Shown piece after piece: positions 43,396 to 56,250 of a stretch of 64,000 nt of DNA (its first letter is position 1; each line of letters starts with the position of its first letter). Source of the DNA: Apodemus sylvaticus (taxonomy: Eukaryota; Chordata; Mammalia; Rodentia; Muridae). Position numbers and translations under genes: made by a program. The stretch lies in contig NC_067473.1 in assembly GCF_947179515.1 (NCBI RefSeq), positions 105,929,282 to 105,993,281 of the forward strand, in the 5' to 3' direction. The notes below the pieces were generated by a model. It saw nothing but the letters and a program-made list of their open reading frames with translations. It made no database searches and was not told where the DNA came from.

Positions 43396-45510
43396 GGCAC
43401 ACCCATTGATATTTGATTGCTTTGACCCTTTAACATCCCTCAGAGGTTATTCATTTCCAAAGGATACCTTGGATCATATAACACCAAAAGTTAAGAAAGA
43501 GTCTTGCACATGCAAAAGCAATTAGGATCTATTCAAATTTAATCTAAGATTTAGTTAGTTGAATATGTCTGCCAATTATTTCATGTGAAATATAATATTT
43601 CAAATGTCAGTCACTAGATTTTGATACTAACAATATTCTGCCTATTTTTATGATGAAAGTAACTTGTCTGTATTTCTATTTTTTGTTTCAAGGGAGAAAT
43701 ACATTTGCATAAATGTGTGTATTTTACACCTATTAAATTAAAAACTCTGAAGTAAAGTTTTTCCAATCAAATCACTGAGAAGTAAAGTTCATAAAAACTA
43801 TGAATTCCAAAAGAGATAGATTTTAGTAGGACACAGATAATTGAAGAAAGTGTTCCTCTGGAGGGTATTTTTTTAGACTCCATTCTGACATTCACCTGAA
43901 TTTCTATGATAATAATTACCAAGCAGAATTGGTCTACCTTGCTTGATGGATAGCCCTACAAATATCTTGCGACATTCTCATAACTATGGGCTGTGTAAAA
44001 GCGTGTTCATTTGGAATGGAATATAAACATCCTGGACTGTGTCAGTCCATAGAGGCTGTGGAAGGCTGAAAAACTGGAAAAAAAGGAACACTGACTTATT
44101 TCTGTGTTAAATAGTACACCAGTGCTGTCTAGGATCCAGCTCTGAAAATATAGAAGTAATTGAAGCCAGCAACCCCTGGGGATCCTTCTATGTAGGCGTG
44201 CATACAGAGATTCCTCTGGCTGCCATTTATTTTTAATATTTCTTGAATCAACCACAAGTAAATAATCATGCTGGGGTTGAGGAGTGTATATTTACACCTG
44301 CCATGCCATAGCATCTAGTATTGTAGCTATGTATCTTAGAAGATCCACCACTCATGAATTGGACTGTGGAGCAGAGGGTAGAGCTGTGGACTTGTTTCTC
44401 TCAGTCACAATCTTTTTCTCCTGATTTAAATGAGCAGTGGGGAACTGGCAAGCAGCTCAAGCCACTCTGATTCTTGGGTTGCTCAACTGTGAAATAAGAA
44501 AGTCCAACAACATGCTCTCTAAGACTGGGTTGTTGGCTTTTGTGATGCTCTGACTATAATAGCCCAGAAAAAGAACTTAGAGAAAGTGAGTTTTACTTTG
44601 ACTGAGGGCTTCCAGAGATTTCATTCTATTATAGCAGGGATGAGCAGGTGAGGTAGTTCTGTGCATATGGTAAAAGTGTAGGTAAACATTGTAGATTTTG
44701 AATGTTTTTAACTTTTGTCATTACCAGGAGATGTATGCAAGATTAAAATGGTCAGAAAAGTTAACAGAGGCAAATATCAAATTCATCCTTTCATGTGAAG
44801 ATTAGTATTAACTTACATCTTGTTTTCTCTCTTCTTTGCTCTCCTTTCATTCTTTTCTTCTTTCCTTTCTTACTTCCTTTTTCCTTCTTTTCCTATTTAT
44901 TTTTGAACTTGATGTGCTTCCCCATGGAACTTACACACTTCTTCATCAACTCTGGGCCTTTATCCTTGTCAGTCATTTAAAGAGGTTGCTAAGAAGTTGA
45001 AGCCACAGGCCAGATCTACGGTCTGTTATAACCTTAAATCAAGCCTTGTTAATTATTTCAGTCTGTGTATTCTTACCCAATAAAAGATGCACAGCCTTTA
45101 AAACAGCAACATACTGGGAATCAAGTATTCAAATAAGATCCCCATGGGACCAATTTCAAGTACTAACAATTAATGAGAGGCTTAGATTATGCCTTTGTAT
45201 TGGAAATGAGCTGAAGCTCCTGTCTTAAATCATGTAATCAAGGCCTAGTTCAAAACCAAAAATGGAAAATTAACATTATTAGTTGGGATACTTTTCAAAG
45301 AAAAGCAGAGTGGATTCCCTTTTCAAAAAAGATAATTACCTAGCCTCTACATACATAGCTATCTGCATTCTTAGAATATGACAGATATAAACTAGATACT
45401 GACAGTATGGAATTAGAATTAAGTTTTACTAGCTGCATATGGAGGAATGACTTAACAGGTTTACCAGGACAGAAAATTCTACTACTGCTCCCTTTCTCTC
45501 CTCCTCCTCC

Positions 45511-45512
<2 letters not shown>
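43396..45512. other. Unassigned sequence, 2.1 kb
   Basis: No gene. About 44,515-44,670 weakly resembles the antisense start of a MaLR-like LTR ('gactgagggcttccagagat'). A pyrimidine-rich tract lies at 44,820-44,900. The rest is unassigned. Confidence 0.4.

Positions 45513-45559
<47 letters not shown>
45513..45559. repeat. (TG)n microsatellite
   Basis: TG dinucleotide preceded by a CTCCTCCTCC run. Confidence 0.97.
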
Positions 45560-45565
<6 letters not shown>

Positions 45566-46514
45566 GAGTGGTGTGTACAATGGTTCTGTGAATCTCAGAG
45601 GTTGATATCCAGATACTTAACTTCAGTCACTCTTGTGCTTTATTTTGTCACACAGTCTCTAACTTGCCAATGGAGATGATTGTTTATGCTACACGGGTGG
45701 ATCAGAAAGTCATTAGGCTCAATTCTCTGAATCCTCTAGACCTGAGATTGCAGACATACTCAGTTTTTTATTTTAATGTGTGTGCTGGGGATCCAAGAGT
45801 AAACATTCACTGAGCAATTTTCTTCCTCAGGCCTTTGAAATGGCTAATATGAGCTAGATGTGATTCATTCTCTCAACCACCCCTTTTCATACCAAATTGA
45901 TACACACCAAGCTATGTGGGTCAATCGCTAGTGTTGCCAGTGCTGTTAAAATGCTCCATGTGCCATGGACTGCAACAATGACTTGATTTTGCAAGCCCTA
46001 CACTACATAATTTTTAACCTCATACAATATACCACGTAGCAGGAAATAGAGAATTGCCTATGTAAAACATCATAGATTCAAGATAGCCCTTGATACAAAA
46101 GTGCTACATGCTCCCGGAATAGTGGCAAGCATATTAGAACTGTTTAAAAAATAAGAAACAATGGCCACAGTTTCAGCCATAAGCACTTAATGATTTTTGG
46201 TGAATTAAACAAGATTGTTTTCACAGTGTTAAGTATATTGACAAGAAAAGTTATAAGTTGAGAGGGGTGCCTATGTTCCTGAAATGAAAATGGAGCTGGC
46301 CTAACAAATCATTGATTGAACCCCAGACTATCAATAGAGCATATTGATGAGGATGTTATTGTATTTTGCTTCTAGGAACTGGAGTTTAAAATCTTTAAGA
46401 TACTAACCAAGACCCTGGGAGTAGAAAGGATCATCTCTATAGTGCAAGCATATAACAGTTAATGTGCTGGACTTGGTGCTGGAGAAGGCAGTCAAACAAG
46501 GAATAGCATTTTAT
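45560..46514. other. Unassigned sequence
   Basis: No gene or repeat recognised. Confidence 0.5.
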
Positions 46515-46706
46515 GAGTGACTCTCAAACTCAGCTTCACCTTAAAGCTGCCTGCAGACTTCCAAACTAAGAAAATCACAAAATAGAAAAAAAAGAAAATT
46601 TGCTAAGGCTACTCCAGCAAATAATTAAATCAGGATTCTCTGTAGGCATCAATTTGTAAAGTTCCATGTGCCATTCTGATGTGCAGCCAAATTTGAGTAC
46701 CACTAT
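46515..46706 (+). mobile_element. MER5A hAT-Charlie DNA transposon
   Basis: Imperfect terminal inverted repeats ('gagtgactctcaaactcagc' at the left, 'gccaaatttgagtaccacta' at the right) enclose 'ataattaaatcaggattctctg', all in MER5A order. An A-rich stretch of about 25 bases is inserted in the left half. This non-autonomous element is shared widely among placental mammals, so it is the oldest datable insertion in the window. Confidence 0.88.
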
Positions 46707-47039
46707 TGGAGGTGATCTGTAAGAATGCAGAATGACAAATAAGAGTCAGATTAGAAATTTAAATACATTCTGCCTCAGGTAGAAAATCGTAAGCTGAAAT
46801 GCAGGGCTAAACAATTGCCCAAGTTGTTGATACTTCTGTGTATCTTGGCAAAAACACCTGGGATTGACATTACAGATAGGCTACAAGAAGACCCACTAAC
46901 AACAGCAACAAAAACAAAAAGCTTTCACGGGTTTAACTAGAATCAGGAGAAGTACAAGAAAATGAACATAAACAATCTACACAAGGAGGAGAGATAGACT
47001 GTCACTTACATAGGCTCAAAGCCCAACTGCACATATAAA
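46707..47039. other. Unassigned sequence
   Basis: No gene or repeat recognised. Confidence 0.5.
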
Positions 47040-47178
47040 ATCCAGGTACAGTAGTAAACCTCTGCAATTTCAGTGCTTGAGAGGAGAAGAGTGATCCTTG
47101 AGTCTCATCCTATCCAACCTATCCAGCCAACCTATCCAGCCAACCTATCCAAAACAGCATTCTCTGGCTTCAGTGAAA
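47040..47178 (+). repeat. B4-like SINE fragment with internal 13-bp tandem
   Basis: 'caatttcagtgcttgagagg' and 'gtgatccttgagtctcatcc' match the B4 right half, and 'ctctggcttcagtgaaagac' its end. The normal 'ccagccagcctagcc' zone has become three tandem copies of ccaacctatccag (about 47,115-47,154). Confidence 0.6.
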
Positions 47179-47263
47179 GACAAGGGATAATAGTGAAAGA
47201 AAATGTTAAAGTTACATGACTTTGTCTTTATTATCTCCAAAATTACTGTTCTTATGGTCATTA

Positions 47264-47774
47264 GAATTTTTTTTTTTTTTTTTTTTGCTTTTTGTTGCCT
47301 TTTTTCTTTTTTCTTTTTTTTTTTTATTATTCGATATAATTTATTTACATTTCAAATGATTTCCCCTTTTCTAGCCCCCCCACTCCCCGAAAGTCCCGCA
47401 AGCCCCCTTCTCTTCCCCTGTCCTCCCACCCACCCCTTCCCACTTCCCCGTTCTGGTTTTGCTGAATACTGTTTCACTGAGTCTTTCCAGAACCAGGGGC
47501 CACTCCTCCTTTCTTCTTGTACCTCATTTGATGTGTGGATTATGTTTTGGGGATTCCAGTTTTCTAGGTTAATATCCACTTATTAGTGAGTGCATACCAT
47601 GATTCACCTTTTGAGTCTGGGTTACCTCACTTAGTATGATATTCTCTAGCTCCATCCATTTGCCTAAGAATTTCATGAATTCATTGTTTCTAATGGCTGA
47701 ATAGTACTCCATTGTGTAGATATACCACATTTTTTGCATCCACTCTTCTGTTGAGGGATACCTGGGTTCTTTTT
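47264..47774 (-). mobile_element. 5'-truncated young L1 3' end, antisense
   Basis: A long T-rich tail (47,264-47,330), then the reverse complement of the young L1 3' UTR and the last part of ORF2, almost identical to 25,480-25,915 and 63,430-63,860. It ends at 'acctgggttcttt'. No clear TSD, because both borders are T-rich. Confidence 0.95.
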
Positions 47775-48589
47775 TTAATCTCATGTGTTAGTTGGCAAAT
47801 TCAGGCCTAGATAATTGCTCAATCAATACTATACCCATTGCTGTTAAGTAAAACCTTAGATTAATAGTAAAGTCATCAGATGAGGAAGTCCACTTATTAT
47901 TCACCTTAATGTGGCTGGGAAACACCTATTTAGTCTTAAGATTAAAAAAATAAAAACAGCAAAACTTAGGTTCCCTGGAGGGAGGGGATATTCTTCCAAC
48001 CCTCCTGACCAATACAGCTGTAATGTGAGCTCTTCACTCAGTCCAGGCTGCCAGCTTACCCTTGAGATTTCCATCTTGACAAACATACACAATATTGTAA
48101 AAACAGTATCTAAAAAGAAATCTCTGTCCAGATACATGGGCAAAGACAGACATAGCACAATGGGACATTAAATATCTGTCACACTCCTGTTTCCTAGTTC
48201 CACATGCATACATGATCCTTTCCAATCTAAAAAAATAATTAGAAGCGAATGTGAGATGCCTGAATATGGTGGCTTTTTCTTGTTTTCCCAAATCCTGCCA
48301 TTGAATAATGCAAACTTGACTTGGTCATAAAGGCAATTTCAACAAAAGTATTTTTAAAGATGCTAATACTAGAAAAGGTTATTCTTCAGTGAAGGCAAAG
48401 AGGGTGGAAAGGGCACAGGGATATTTTAACCTGAGCATACATGCTGTAGAGTGAGTGTGCCAGGCAAAAATGTTGCAAAAAGGCAGAATACAAATTATAT
48501 CACTGCTTGAACATTAAAGACTTCCTGGTTTGGAGTTTGTTTTATCATATATTCAAAGGCAATGCTATCTGGCCTCTCAGACCCTTTAA
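47775..48589. other. Unassigned sequence
   Basis: Short open frames (47,901-48,291, both strands) show no known domain. No transposon recognised. Confidence 0.45.
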
Positions 48590-48865
48590 TTATTATTGCT
48601 TTTATTATTTAATCTCTCCTTTCAGTCCAGTTATTATCCCCTTCCCAGTCTGCCATCTGAATATTCTCATCTAATATTTAGTCTCTTGTCTCCAAGAGGA
48701 TGTCCCCATGACCTCCCACCACGACCCCACCATATCTACACACCCATGGTGCCTCAAGTCTCTTCTTTTACTAAGGCCAGACCAGACAGTCCTCTGCTAT
48801 ATATGTGTTGGCCTCAAATCTGCTCATGTATGCTGCATGTTTGGTGGCTCAGTTTAATTTTGTTT
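48590..48865 (-). mobile_element. Old L1 3' UTR fragment, antisense
   Basis: 'gttattatccccttcccagt', 'aaggccagaccagacagtcc' and 'tctgctatatatgtgttggc' follow the antisense of old rodent L1 3' UTRs. Strongly diverged. Confidence 0.55.
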
Positions 48866-48879
48866 TTGCCAACCTAGGA

Positions 48880-49143
48880 CATTGAAATATGACTATTCCT
48901 TATGATAAGCTGTGTTTCTTGAATATGAGAGAAGGATGAATCCTGTTTTATCATCCATTCTGTTAGAAGGTGTCTTTTTTATCAGGGAATTAAGAACACA
49001 GATATCAAAGAACAGCGTTTATTGAATCTTGTTATCATTGTGGTGGTTGAGGAGGTAGTGGAGATTTTTTGCTTTATTTTGTAATGTTTTTGGTTTGTGT
49101 GGGTGTGCTTGTGCATGTGCATGTTCCTGTGTGTGTCCGTGCA

Positions 49144-49181
<38 letters not shown>

Positions 49182-49862
49182 TGTATGTGTGTGTGTGTTT
49201 GTGTGTGTGTGTATGTTTGTGTATGTGTGTGTGTGTATGTATATATTTCCCCTCTTCTAACTTTCTGTTCTGGAATTTCTTTTCTTGGGTGTAATGAAAC
49301 TCTATAGGTTGGAGTTTTTGATCTAGCACCTACTATTGTTGATTGAATTTGCATATAGATATTGCTTAGATTACGTTTAAACCTGGGTCTTATTTTTTCT
49401 ATCTACTGTGATTGAATATGTTCCTGGGTATGGTAATCTAGGCTGGTATATCTTGCCTCTTAAAGTCTGCAGAGCATCTGTCCTGGTCCTTTGTTTTCAG
49501 GTTTTCCATAACTGTGATTCTATTACGGTAACTTTGTATGTCAATTTATCTAATTCACTTGTAAATTTAATCTTACTCTTTACTCTGTATATTAGTGTTT
49601 TAATCATTTTGTGTCATGATTTCTAGTCTGGTCTAATCTATTTGTTGTTCTGTATATCTATTGTACCTTGATAGGCCTCTCCTTTTTAAGGTTAGGGAAA
49701 TGTTCTTATATGGTTTAGTTGAAAGATTTTCTGGGTCATTGAATGTCTTTTCTCTTCTTTCTTTGATTCCTATTCTTCTTACTACTATATTTGGACATTT
49801 CATAGTGCACTAGATTTCACAGATATTTTCTGCCAGGACATTTTTTTTTAAATTTAATATTT
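48880..49862 (-). mobile_element. Ancient inverted L1, 5' segment (ORF1 to start of ORF2), antisense
   Basis: 'gttttatcatccattctgtt' is the antisense of the N-terminal ORF2 region. Further right, 'gcagagcatctgtcctggtc' and 'ttaaggttagggaaatgttc' are antisense ORF1. A (TG)n run (about 49,148-49,243) has expanded within it. All frames are destroyed; open frames across the TG run are artefacts. Confidence 0.75.
49148..49243. repeat. (TG)n microsatellite with TATG interruptions
   Basis: TG dinucleotide tract inside the ancient L1. Confidence 0.96.
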
Positions 49863-52026
49863 TAATTGAATAAGGTATCCATTCATCCTAAGAAAAAGTA
49901 GAGAAGTGGACCAATATTTTCATCAAAGGAAAAACCCACCAAAATGACATTTTAATTATTAACACCTACCCAAAACACAAGGACAACCAAGTTTTTAAAA
50001 GAAACAGTATTCAAACTTAGATCATACATTTATCCTCATGGACTGATAGTGGGGACCTCAATAAACAACTCTCACCAATAGTATATCATCCAGTCAAAAA
50101 GACTGGAGCCAACTGATGTTATAAAACAAATGGCCCTAAAAGATATTTACAGAGCATTTAATCCAAACATATAAAAAAATTACCCTTTTCTAATCATCTT
50201 ATGTATCTTTGACCAAAATTTACTATATATGCATCCACACAACAAATTCTAAAGTACATGGAATAACACCCTAAATCCCATTTGACCACCACCAACTAAA
50301 GCTGTATATCAACAACAGAAACAACAAAAAGAATATAACATCATGAAAACTGGAAACAGCTCATTGCTGAATGAAAAAAATTAGTAGAATAGAAATTTAA
50401 ACAGAATTAAGGACTTTCTAGAATTACATGAAATTGAATTTATGTCATTCCAAACTTGTGAGATACAATGAAGTATATTATAAGAAACAATTTCCTAGTA
50501 TTAAGTGTCTACATTGAAACAATTTTACAAACCTGTACTTGACAAAAATAAAAAATCTAGAAGTGGATAAATTTATAGAAAAATACCCTATAACAAAGGT
50601 AAATCAAGGCAAAATAAGCAATGTAAACAAACCTATAAACCCGACTAAAATAGAAGCAACAACTAAAAAAAAAATCTACCAATCAAAAGCAAAACCAAAA
50701 GAAAACAAAACAAAGAAAACAAATTAAAAACAATATAAAACAGAAACAACAAAAATGTCCAAACAAAACAAACAAACAAATCACAGCCAGATGGTTTTGC
50801 TTCAGAGTTGTGCCAGGCTTTTAAAGAACAGTTAATTTCAATATTCTGCCAATTTTTCTACAAAAGAGAAACCAAAGGAACCATGATGATACAACCTTGA
50901 GGGTACAACTCCATAGTTGTACCCTCATTCTCAAAACCACACAAGATTTCAAAAAATAAAAGAAAATTAGAGACCAATTTCTCCCTAGTGCATAGTAGAT
51001 CCAGGGGAGAGGGAAGAAAGGAAGAGCAGAAGGACTGGAAACTATGTTTGCATTGTACTTACGATAGAAGAATCTATGTTAAACAATAATAATTAATAAA
51101 CTTGCAAATCAGTTTCAAGAACTCAAAGAAAATACCATTCCCATTGTTCAAGTGGGCTTTATATCAGATGATTCCACCATGTAAACAGTATGAACGCAAA
51201 ATAAAAATCATAAGATCATCTTATCACATGCAGAACAAAATCTGAAAAAGATCCAATACCCCTTCATGATATAAGTCTTTGAGAGATTAGACAAAAATGG
51301 GAGATACCTAAATATAATAAAGACAATTTTCCACAAGTCCACAGCCAAAAATCATTTTTAATCAAGAGAAACTCAAAGTAATTCAAGTAAAATCAAGAGC
51401 CCTAAAAGATTGTAAATTCTTTCCAAACCTGTTCAAGAGAATATGAACCTTTTTATATAGAGCATTAAATAAATAAAGGAGATCAAGGGGCTACAAATGG
51501 TAAAGGAGGCAGTGACAAAATTTATTTTCAGAAGTTATGATTGTATACATAAGTAACCATGAAAATTTCACTGGGTAATGAATAAAACTGATAAACACTT
51601 TCAGGAAGATAACTGCATACAAAATTAACTAACAAAAACCAGTTTTCCTACTATATACAAATAACAAAGAAAAGGACTGAAAAAAAATCATGGAAATAAG
51701 GCCTGTGCCAATAGCTTTAAATAATATAAAAGTTCATGGAGGTAACTTTATTCAAACAAGTAAAAGATATGAACAATAAAAAAGTTTAAGACATTGGAGA
51801 CGAAATCAGAAGATGGAACGATTTCCAATGCTCATGGATTGATAAGATTGATATGGTAAAAATGGCCATCCTGCCAAAGGAATCTATGGGTTCAGTATAG
51901 TCTCCATCAAAATTCCAACACAGTTCTTCATGAACCTTGAAAGGAAACTCTCAAATTTATGAAGGAAAGCAAAAATAAGCAAAACCTAGGATAGTAAAAA
52001 ACCATCCTGAATTTCAAAAGAAAAAA

Positions 52027-52079
<53 letters not shown>

Positions 52080-52930
52080 TGATGAAGTTATCACCAACAT
52101 CAGTATTAAATTATTCAACTGAGCTATTGTAATAAAAACAGCATTAGCATGAAACTGGCACATTCCTTCCATCAAGGGAATTGAAATGAAGACCCAGTCA
52201 TAAATCCACACAACTTTGGACACCTGAATTTTGATAAAGATGCTAGAAATGCACTGTGGAAAAGACAGTGTCTTTAATAATAGTGCTGTTCAAAGTGGAT
52301 CGCTGCATGTAGGAGAATACAAATATAGCCATACTTATTACCCTGCACAAAACTCAACTCCAAATGTATCAAGCCACTCAACATAAAGCCTACAAGGAAG
52401 AGTGTAGGGAAAAGCCTTGGATTCATTGGCACAAAAAAAGACTTTCTGAACAGAACTCCATTTGCACCCACACTAAGTTCAACAATTACTGAATGAGAGA
52501 CCTCATGAACTTAAGTGCTGTTGCATGGAAAAGACCTCTTTTGTTCTAACAAAGTAACAGCACACAGAATGGATTGTTTTAAATTATATTTCCAATAGTG
52601 GGCTAATATCTAAAACAAACAAATAACTGCAGCAAACTATATATCAACAAAACAAATAACTCAATTTAAGTGTTGGATAACAGATCTATCAAATTCTCAA
52701 AAGTTCAAACACAATGCTTGAGAAACATTTAAAAAATATTCACCACCTTCAGCAATCAGAGAGCTAGAAATCTAAACCAGTTTTAGACTTCACTTCACAG
52801 CAGTCAGATTAACAAAACAGTTGTGAGCTCATGCCAGCATAGAAGGAGACAAAAGCATACGTGCATTCATTGATCTTAGAAGTACAAAATGTGCAGTCAC
52901 TATGGCCATTATTAGGAAGACTGGTATCAT
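49863..52930 (+). mobile_element. Ancient L1 ORF2, plus segment, degenerate
   Basis: Plus-strand sequence follows ORF2 from the endonuclease region ('caaaggaaaaacccaccaaa') through RT ('caagtgggctttatatcaga', 'aatggccatcctgccaaagg') to the C-terminal region ('cagcagtcagattaacaaaa'). Indels and stops occur throughout. With the inverted piece on its left, which ends roughly where this begins, it forms a probable ancient twin-primed insertion. No 3' UTR or poly-A is recognised at the right end. Confidence 0.82.
52029..52078. repeat. (GA)n microsatellite
   Basis: GA dinucleotide run inside the ancient L1 ORF2. Confidence 0.97.
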
Positions 52931-54728
52931 TCTACCTCAATCTACCTATGACTAATTTACTAAACCAGTGTAATCCAGACCAACTATATATACAATTTTT
53001 CCCTATACACAAAGATAAGTGTAGTATTAATATCTATATAATGTGCTGATAACAGTTTCCAGATTTTGTTATATTTACTGTACAAACCTGAGCTGGTCTA
53101 CAATCTTAGGTAGATGTAATTGATCATAACCAAATCCAATCCTCCAAATCATCTCTCTTGACTTCAATCTCTTTTTAATATGCCCAACCATAACCACTAT
53201 TTATATTTACCTCATAGACACAAACTTTTAAAAGCTAGATACAAAAACATCTATTCAGAAGTTTTATGTACTGAACTTTGTAGGATTGATAAAGGGACAG
53301 TAATATGAACAAGAGAAACTAATGATCACTGCCTTCATAGTGGGTTGTAGATCTTGGTATTAGAATGGTTTCCCATTCATTTTAAAGCAAGAAGCTCTGT
53401 CTCTGACGTTCCTGCTAGCAGTTTGTTTTTCTTTTCCAAATGGACTCATTTTTCTTGTTTCTAACTTATCAAAGTCATCAATTAAAGACTACATTAATTC
53501 CCAAGCAAGGGAGATTGAATGTTCTCTCTAAAAGTAATAGGTCTATAGTTTTAGAAATTTCTCTCATGACTTAAGAGTTTTCACATTTTTTCTCTTCATC
53601 TGTGCATGCTTTCAATAATATACTGATCTACTTTGCATTTCTTAAATGAAAGAATAAAATTTAATTTTCTCATTGTTCCTCTTAGAAGAAATTTTAGACA
53701 TTTATTATTCTTGCAGAATTAAGAGGTGGGCAAGCTGTTTGGTATTTTGTTATAAACTGGATTAGTATTTAGCATTCAGATCCATAGTAATTTAGCAATA
53801 TTTTCTTCCTTTGACTTTCTTAGAGCATATGTTATCAGTCAGTCAGTAATATGGTTTAATGAGAAATTTCATGTCAAAGCCACTGAAAACAAACAGGTTT
53901 GCATTCTTTGAAAATAAGAAACCAAATTTTATGTTGGAATCTATTCAGCTAGTAGTCCAAGTTTTATACTCTACATCAAAGTCATTGTTTAACACTCAGA
54001 ACACCAGTCCTTCCATGTCATGATTAACAAAATATCAAATAGTCAGGAATGCTCTGTGTAATGGAGGATAGAAAACAAATCTGTACTCTCAACAGAATTA
54101 AAAGGATTGCAAGAGGGCAGGGGGAGTCGGGGTCTAAGAAAGACTATACAAAGGTTTATGCAAAGAGGCCTAGCATTTAGCCTTTAAGAGGGGAAGAGTC
54201 TGTGGTCTCACAAAATGCAAGATGGTAAGCACATACAAAATACACAGTCATCTCAAGTGGCTTATGAGAAATTACTACTAATGACAATTATGTATATTGT
54301 TCCTTGTAAAGGCATTTACAAGTAAATGTATTTGCAAAATGTTTCTTGTAAAATTAACACAAACTAAATACATGCATTATAATGAGTGAGTTCATACCCT
54401 TCAACTGTTTTGTGACATGTTTTTTCTATTAACATATTTTGAACTATGGTTATTAAAAGTGTACTTTATATACTACAATTCTTATTGAATCCTTATTTTT
54501 CAAAATGTATGATATATGTAAATACCACAATTATTATACAATTATATATTCCCACACATAACTAATTTTTCTCTCAGAGATCGTTTTCAGAATATTTTTT
54601 ACTCTTATATTTTCTCTGGACATATGCATACTAGTACACATGATAGTAATTTTGAAAGAAGATATATTCAAAATAAAGGCATGGAATGACTACCTCAAGT
54701 TCTCTTTCCCTTTCTTTTCCACTATTTG
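52931..54728. other. Unassigned AT-rich sequence, 1.8 kb
   Basis: No gene or recognisable repeat. Confidence 0.5.
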
Positions 54729-55420
54729 TTTTTTTTTTTTATTGAGTATCTTCTTCATTTACATTGCCAGTGGTAAAACCTTTCTCAACTTACCCCTCTC
54801 AAAAGCCCCCCTCCCCAAAGATTCCCTAACCCTCCTCCCACCCCCTACCTCCATGTATATGCCCCTCTACATGACACAGTCCCACCTCCTCCCCACCCCC
54901 TCAATCCCCATCCATTTCCCTTTGTTGAGGCCTTTATTGAGCCTTTACCTGACCAAAGACCACTCCTCCCACTGATGCCGAACAAGGCATTCCTCTGCCA
55001 CATTTTTGGTTGGAACCATGTGTACCCCTTGGTTGATGGTTCAGTCCCTGGGAGTCTTGGGGTGTCTGGGTGTCCCAAGTCATTTTTCTTCCCATGGGGC
55101 TATAAACTTCTTCAGCTCCTGAAGACCACCCTCCAGATCCTCTGTTGGGGACCCCAAGCTCGGTTCAATAGTTGGTTGCTGGTTTCTGCCTCTGTATTTG
55201 TAAGGCTCTGGCCGGGCCCCTCTGGAGACAGCCATGACATGCTCCTTTTGGTACCTGCTTCTTGTCGTAGTGTCGGGGTTCAGTGACAGTTTATAGGATG
55301 AATCCCCTGGTAGGGCAGTCACTGGGTGGCCTTTACTTCAGACTCTGCTCCACACATTATCTCCCTTATTGCTCCTGTGAGTATTATGTTCCCTTTCTCA
55401 TAAGAACCATAGCACCCTCA
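54729..55420 (-). mobile_element. Rodent L1 (Lx-type) 3' UTR, antisense, with poly-T
   Basis: Poly-T at 54,729-54,739, then C-rich 'aaaagcccccctccccaaag', 'agaccactcctcccactgat', 'ggttgatggttcagtccctg' and 'gaccaccctccagatcctct', a long reverse-complement Lx 3' UTR. The C-rich and GC-richer content creates open frames on both strands that are not genes. Confidence 0.85.
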
Positions 55421-55585
55421 CTTAAGTCCTCCTTCTTCTTGAGCTTCCTGTGCTGTGCTCACTATGATTATTCTTTCTTTATGCCTGGCCCTTCATAATA
55501 TGCATATGTGATAGGAATGGGGAAGTTATTATAAATGTAGATGGGTAAATTAAAGTATGTGTGTCCACATGAATTCAATTTCTAC
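55421..55585. other. Unassigned spacer
   Basis: Probably the distal L1 3' UTR grading into unique sequence. Confidence 0.4.
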
Positions 55586-55965
55586 TGGCAGGTTTTGTGT
55601 GTCAACTTGACACAGGCTGGAGTTATTACAGAGAATGGAGCTTCATTTGGGGAAGTGCCTCCATGAGATCCAGCTGTGGGGCATTTTCACAATTAGTGAT
55701 CAAGAAGGGAGGTCACCTTGTGGGTGGTACCACCTCTGGGCTGGTATTCTTGAGTTCTATAAGAGAGCAGGCTGAGCAAGCCAGTAAGGAACATCTCTCC
55801 ATAGCCTCTGCACCAGTTACTGCTTCCTTACCTGCTTGAGTTCCACTCCTGACTTCCTTTGATGAACAGCAATGCAGAAGTATAAGCTGAATAAACCCTT
55901 TCCTCCCCAACTTGCTTCTTGGTCATGATGTTTGTACAGGAATAGAAGAAACCCAGATTAAGACA
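55586..55965 (+). mobile_element. ORR1-type MaLR LTR
   Basis: Diagnostic blocks: 'tgtcaacttgacacaggctg', 'tgcctccatgagatccagct', 'caattagtgatcaagaaggg', 'gggctggtattcttgagttc', 'aataaaccctttcctcccca' (polyadenylation signal) and 'acttgcttcttggtcatgat', ending 'gattaagaca'. MaLR elements are non-coding ERVL relatives. Open frames here are incidental. Confidence 0.93.
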
Positions 55966-56221
55966 AATTGGTATCAGCATAGTGGGATATACCTGTGACA
56001 ACCTGACCATGTTTTGGGGAGGACTGTGGAAGGACTTTGAAACTTTGAGCTAGAAAAGCCATTAGAATATTAAGAGTTCTGTAGGAAAGTTCTGTGTGTC
56101 TGGAAGACAATATTAAGAACAGTGCAGAAGATAGAGGCCTGGCTTGTGAAATTTCAGGGGGAAGACTAAAGACTTAAACGGGCCTTGTTTTGATTGTGAA
56201 GATTCTGTGGTTTTGGCCCTT
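55966..56221 (+). mobile_element. MaLR (ORR1) internal sequence
   Basis: Directly after the LTR comes a PBS-like 'ttggtatcagcatagtggga', then 'ggggaggactgtggaaggac' and 'gcctggcttgtgaaatttca', typical of ORR1 internal sequence. It is cut off before any second LTR by a B2-like scrap and an L1. Confidence 0.8.
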
Positions 56222-56250
56222 CGAGTTCCTGAGTTTAATTCCAGCAACCA
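56222..56250 (+). repeat. B2-like scrap
   Basis: 'gagttcctgagtttaattcc' plus 'agcaaccac' resembles the box B part of B2. Only 29 bases, so tentative. Confidence 0.4.

Noticed and set aside
49019..49354. Overlapping open frames rich in Cys/Val or His/Thr
   Set aside because: They are produced by the (TG)n/(CA)n run; similar cases occur at 1,019-1,288, 15,218-15,529, 37,218-37,466, 37,710-37,925 and 45,407-45,679.
54640..55322. Proline- and leucine-rich open frames
   Set aside because: They arise from the C-rich antisense Lx L1 3' UTR.
55713..55910. Open frames on both strands within the ORR1 LTR
   Set aside because: MaLR LTRs are non-coding; the frames are incidental.
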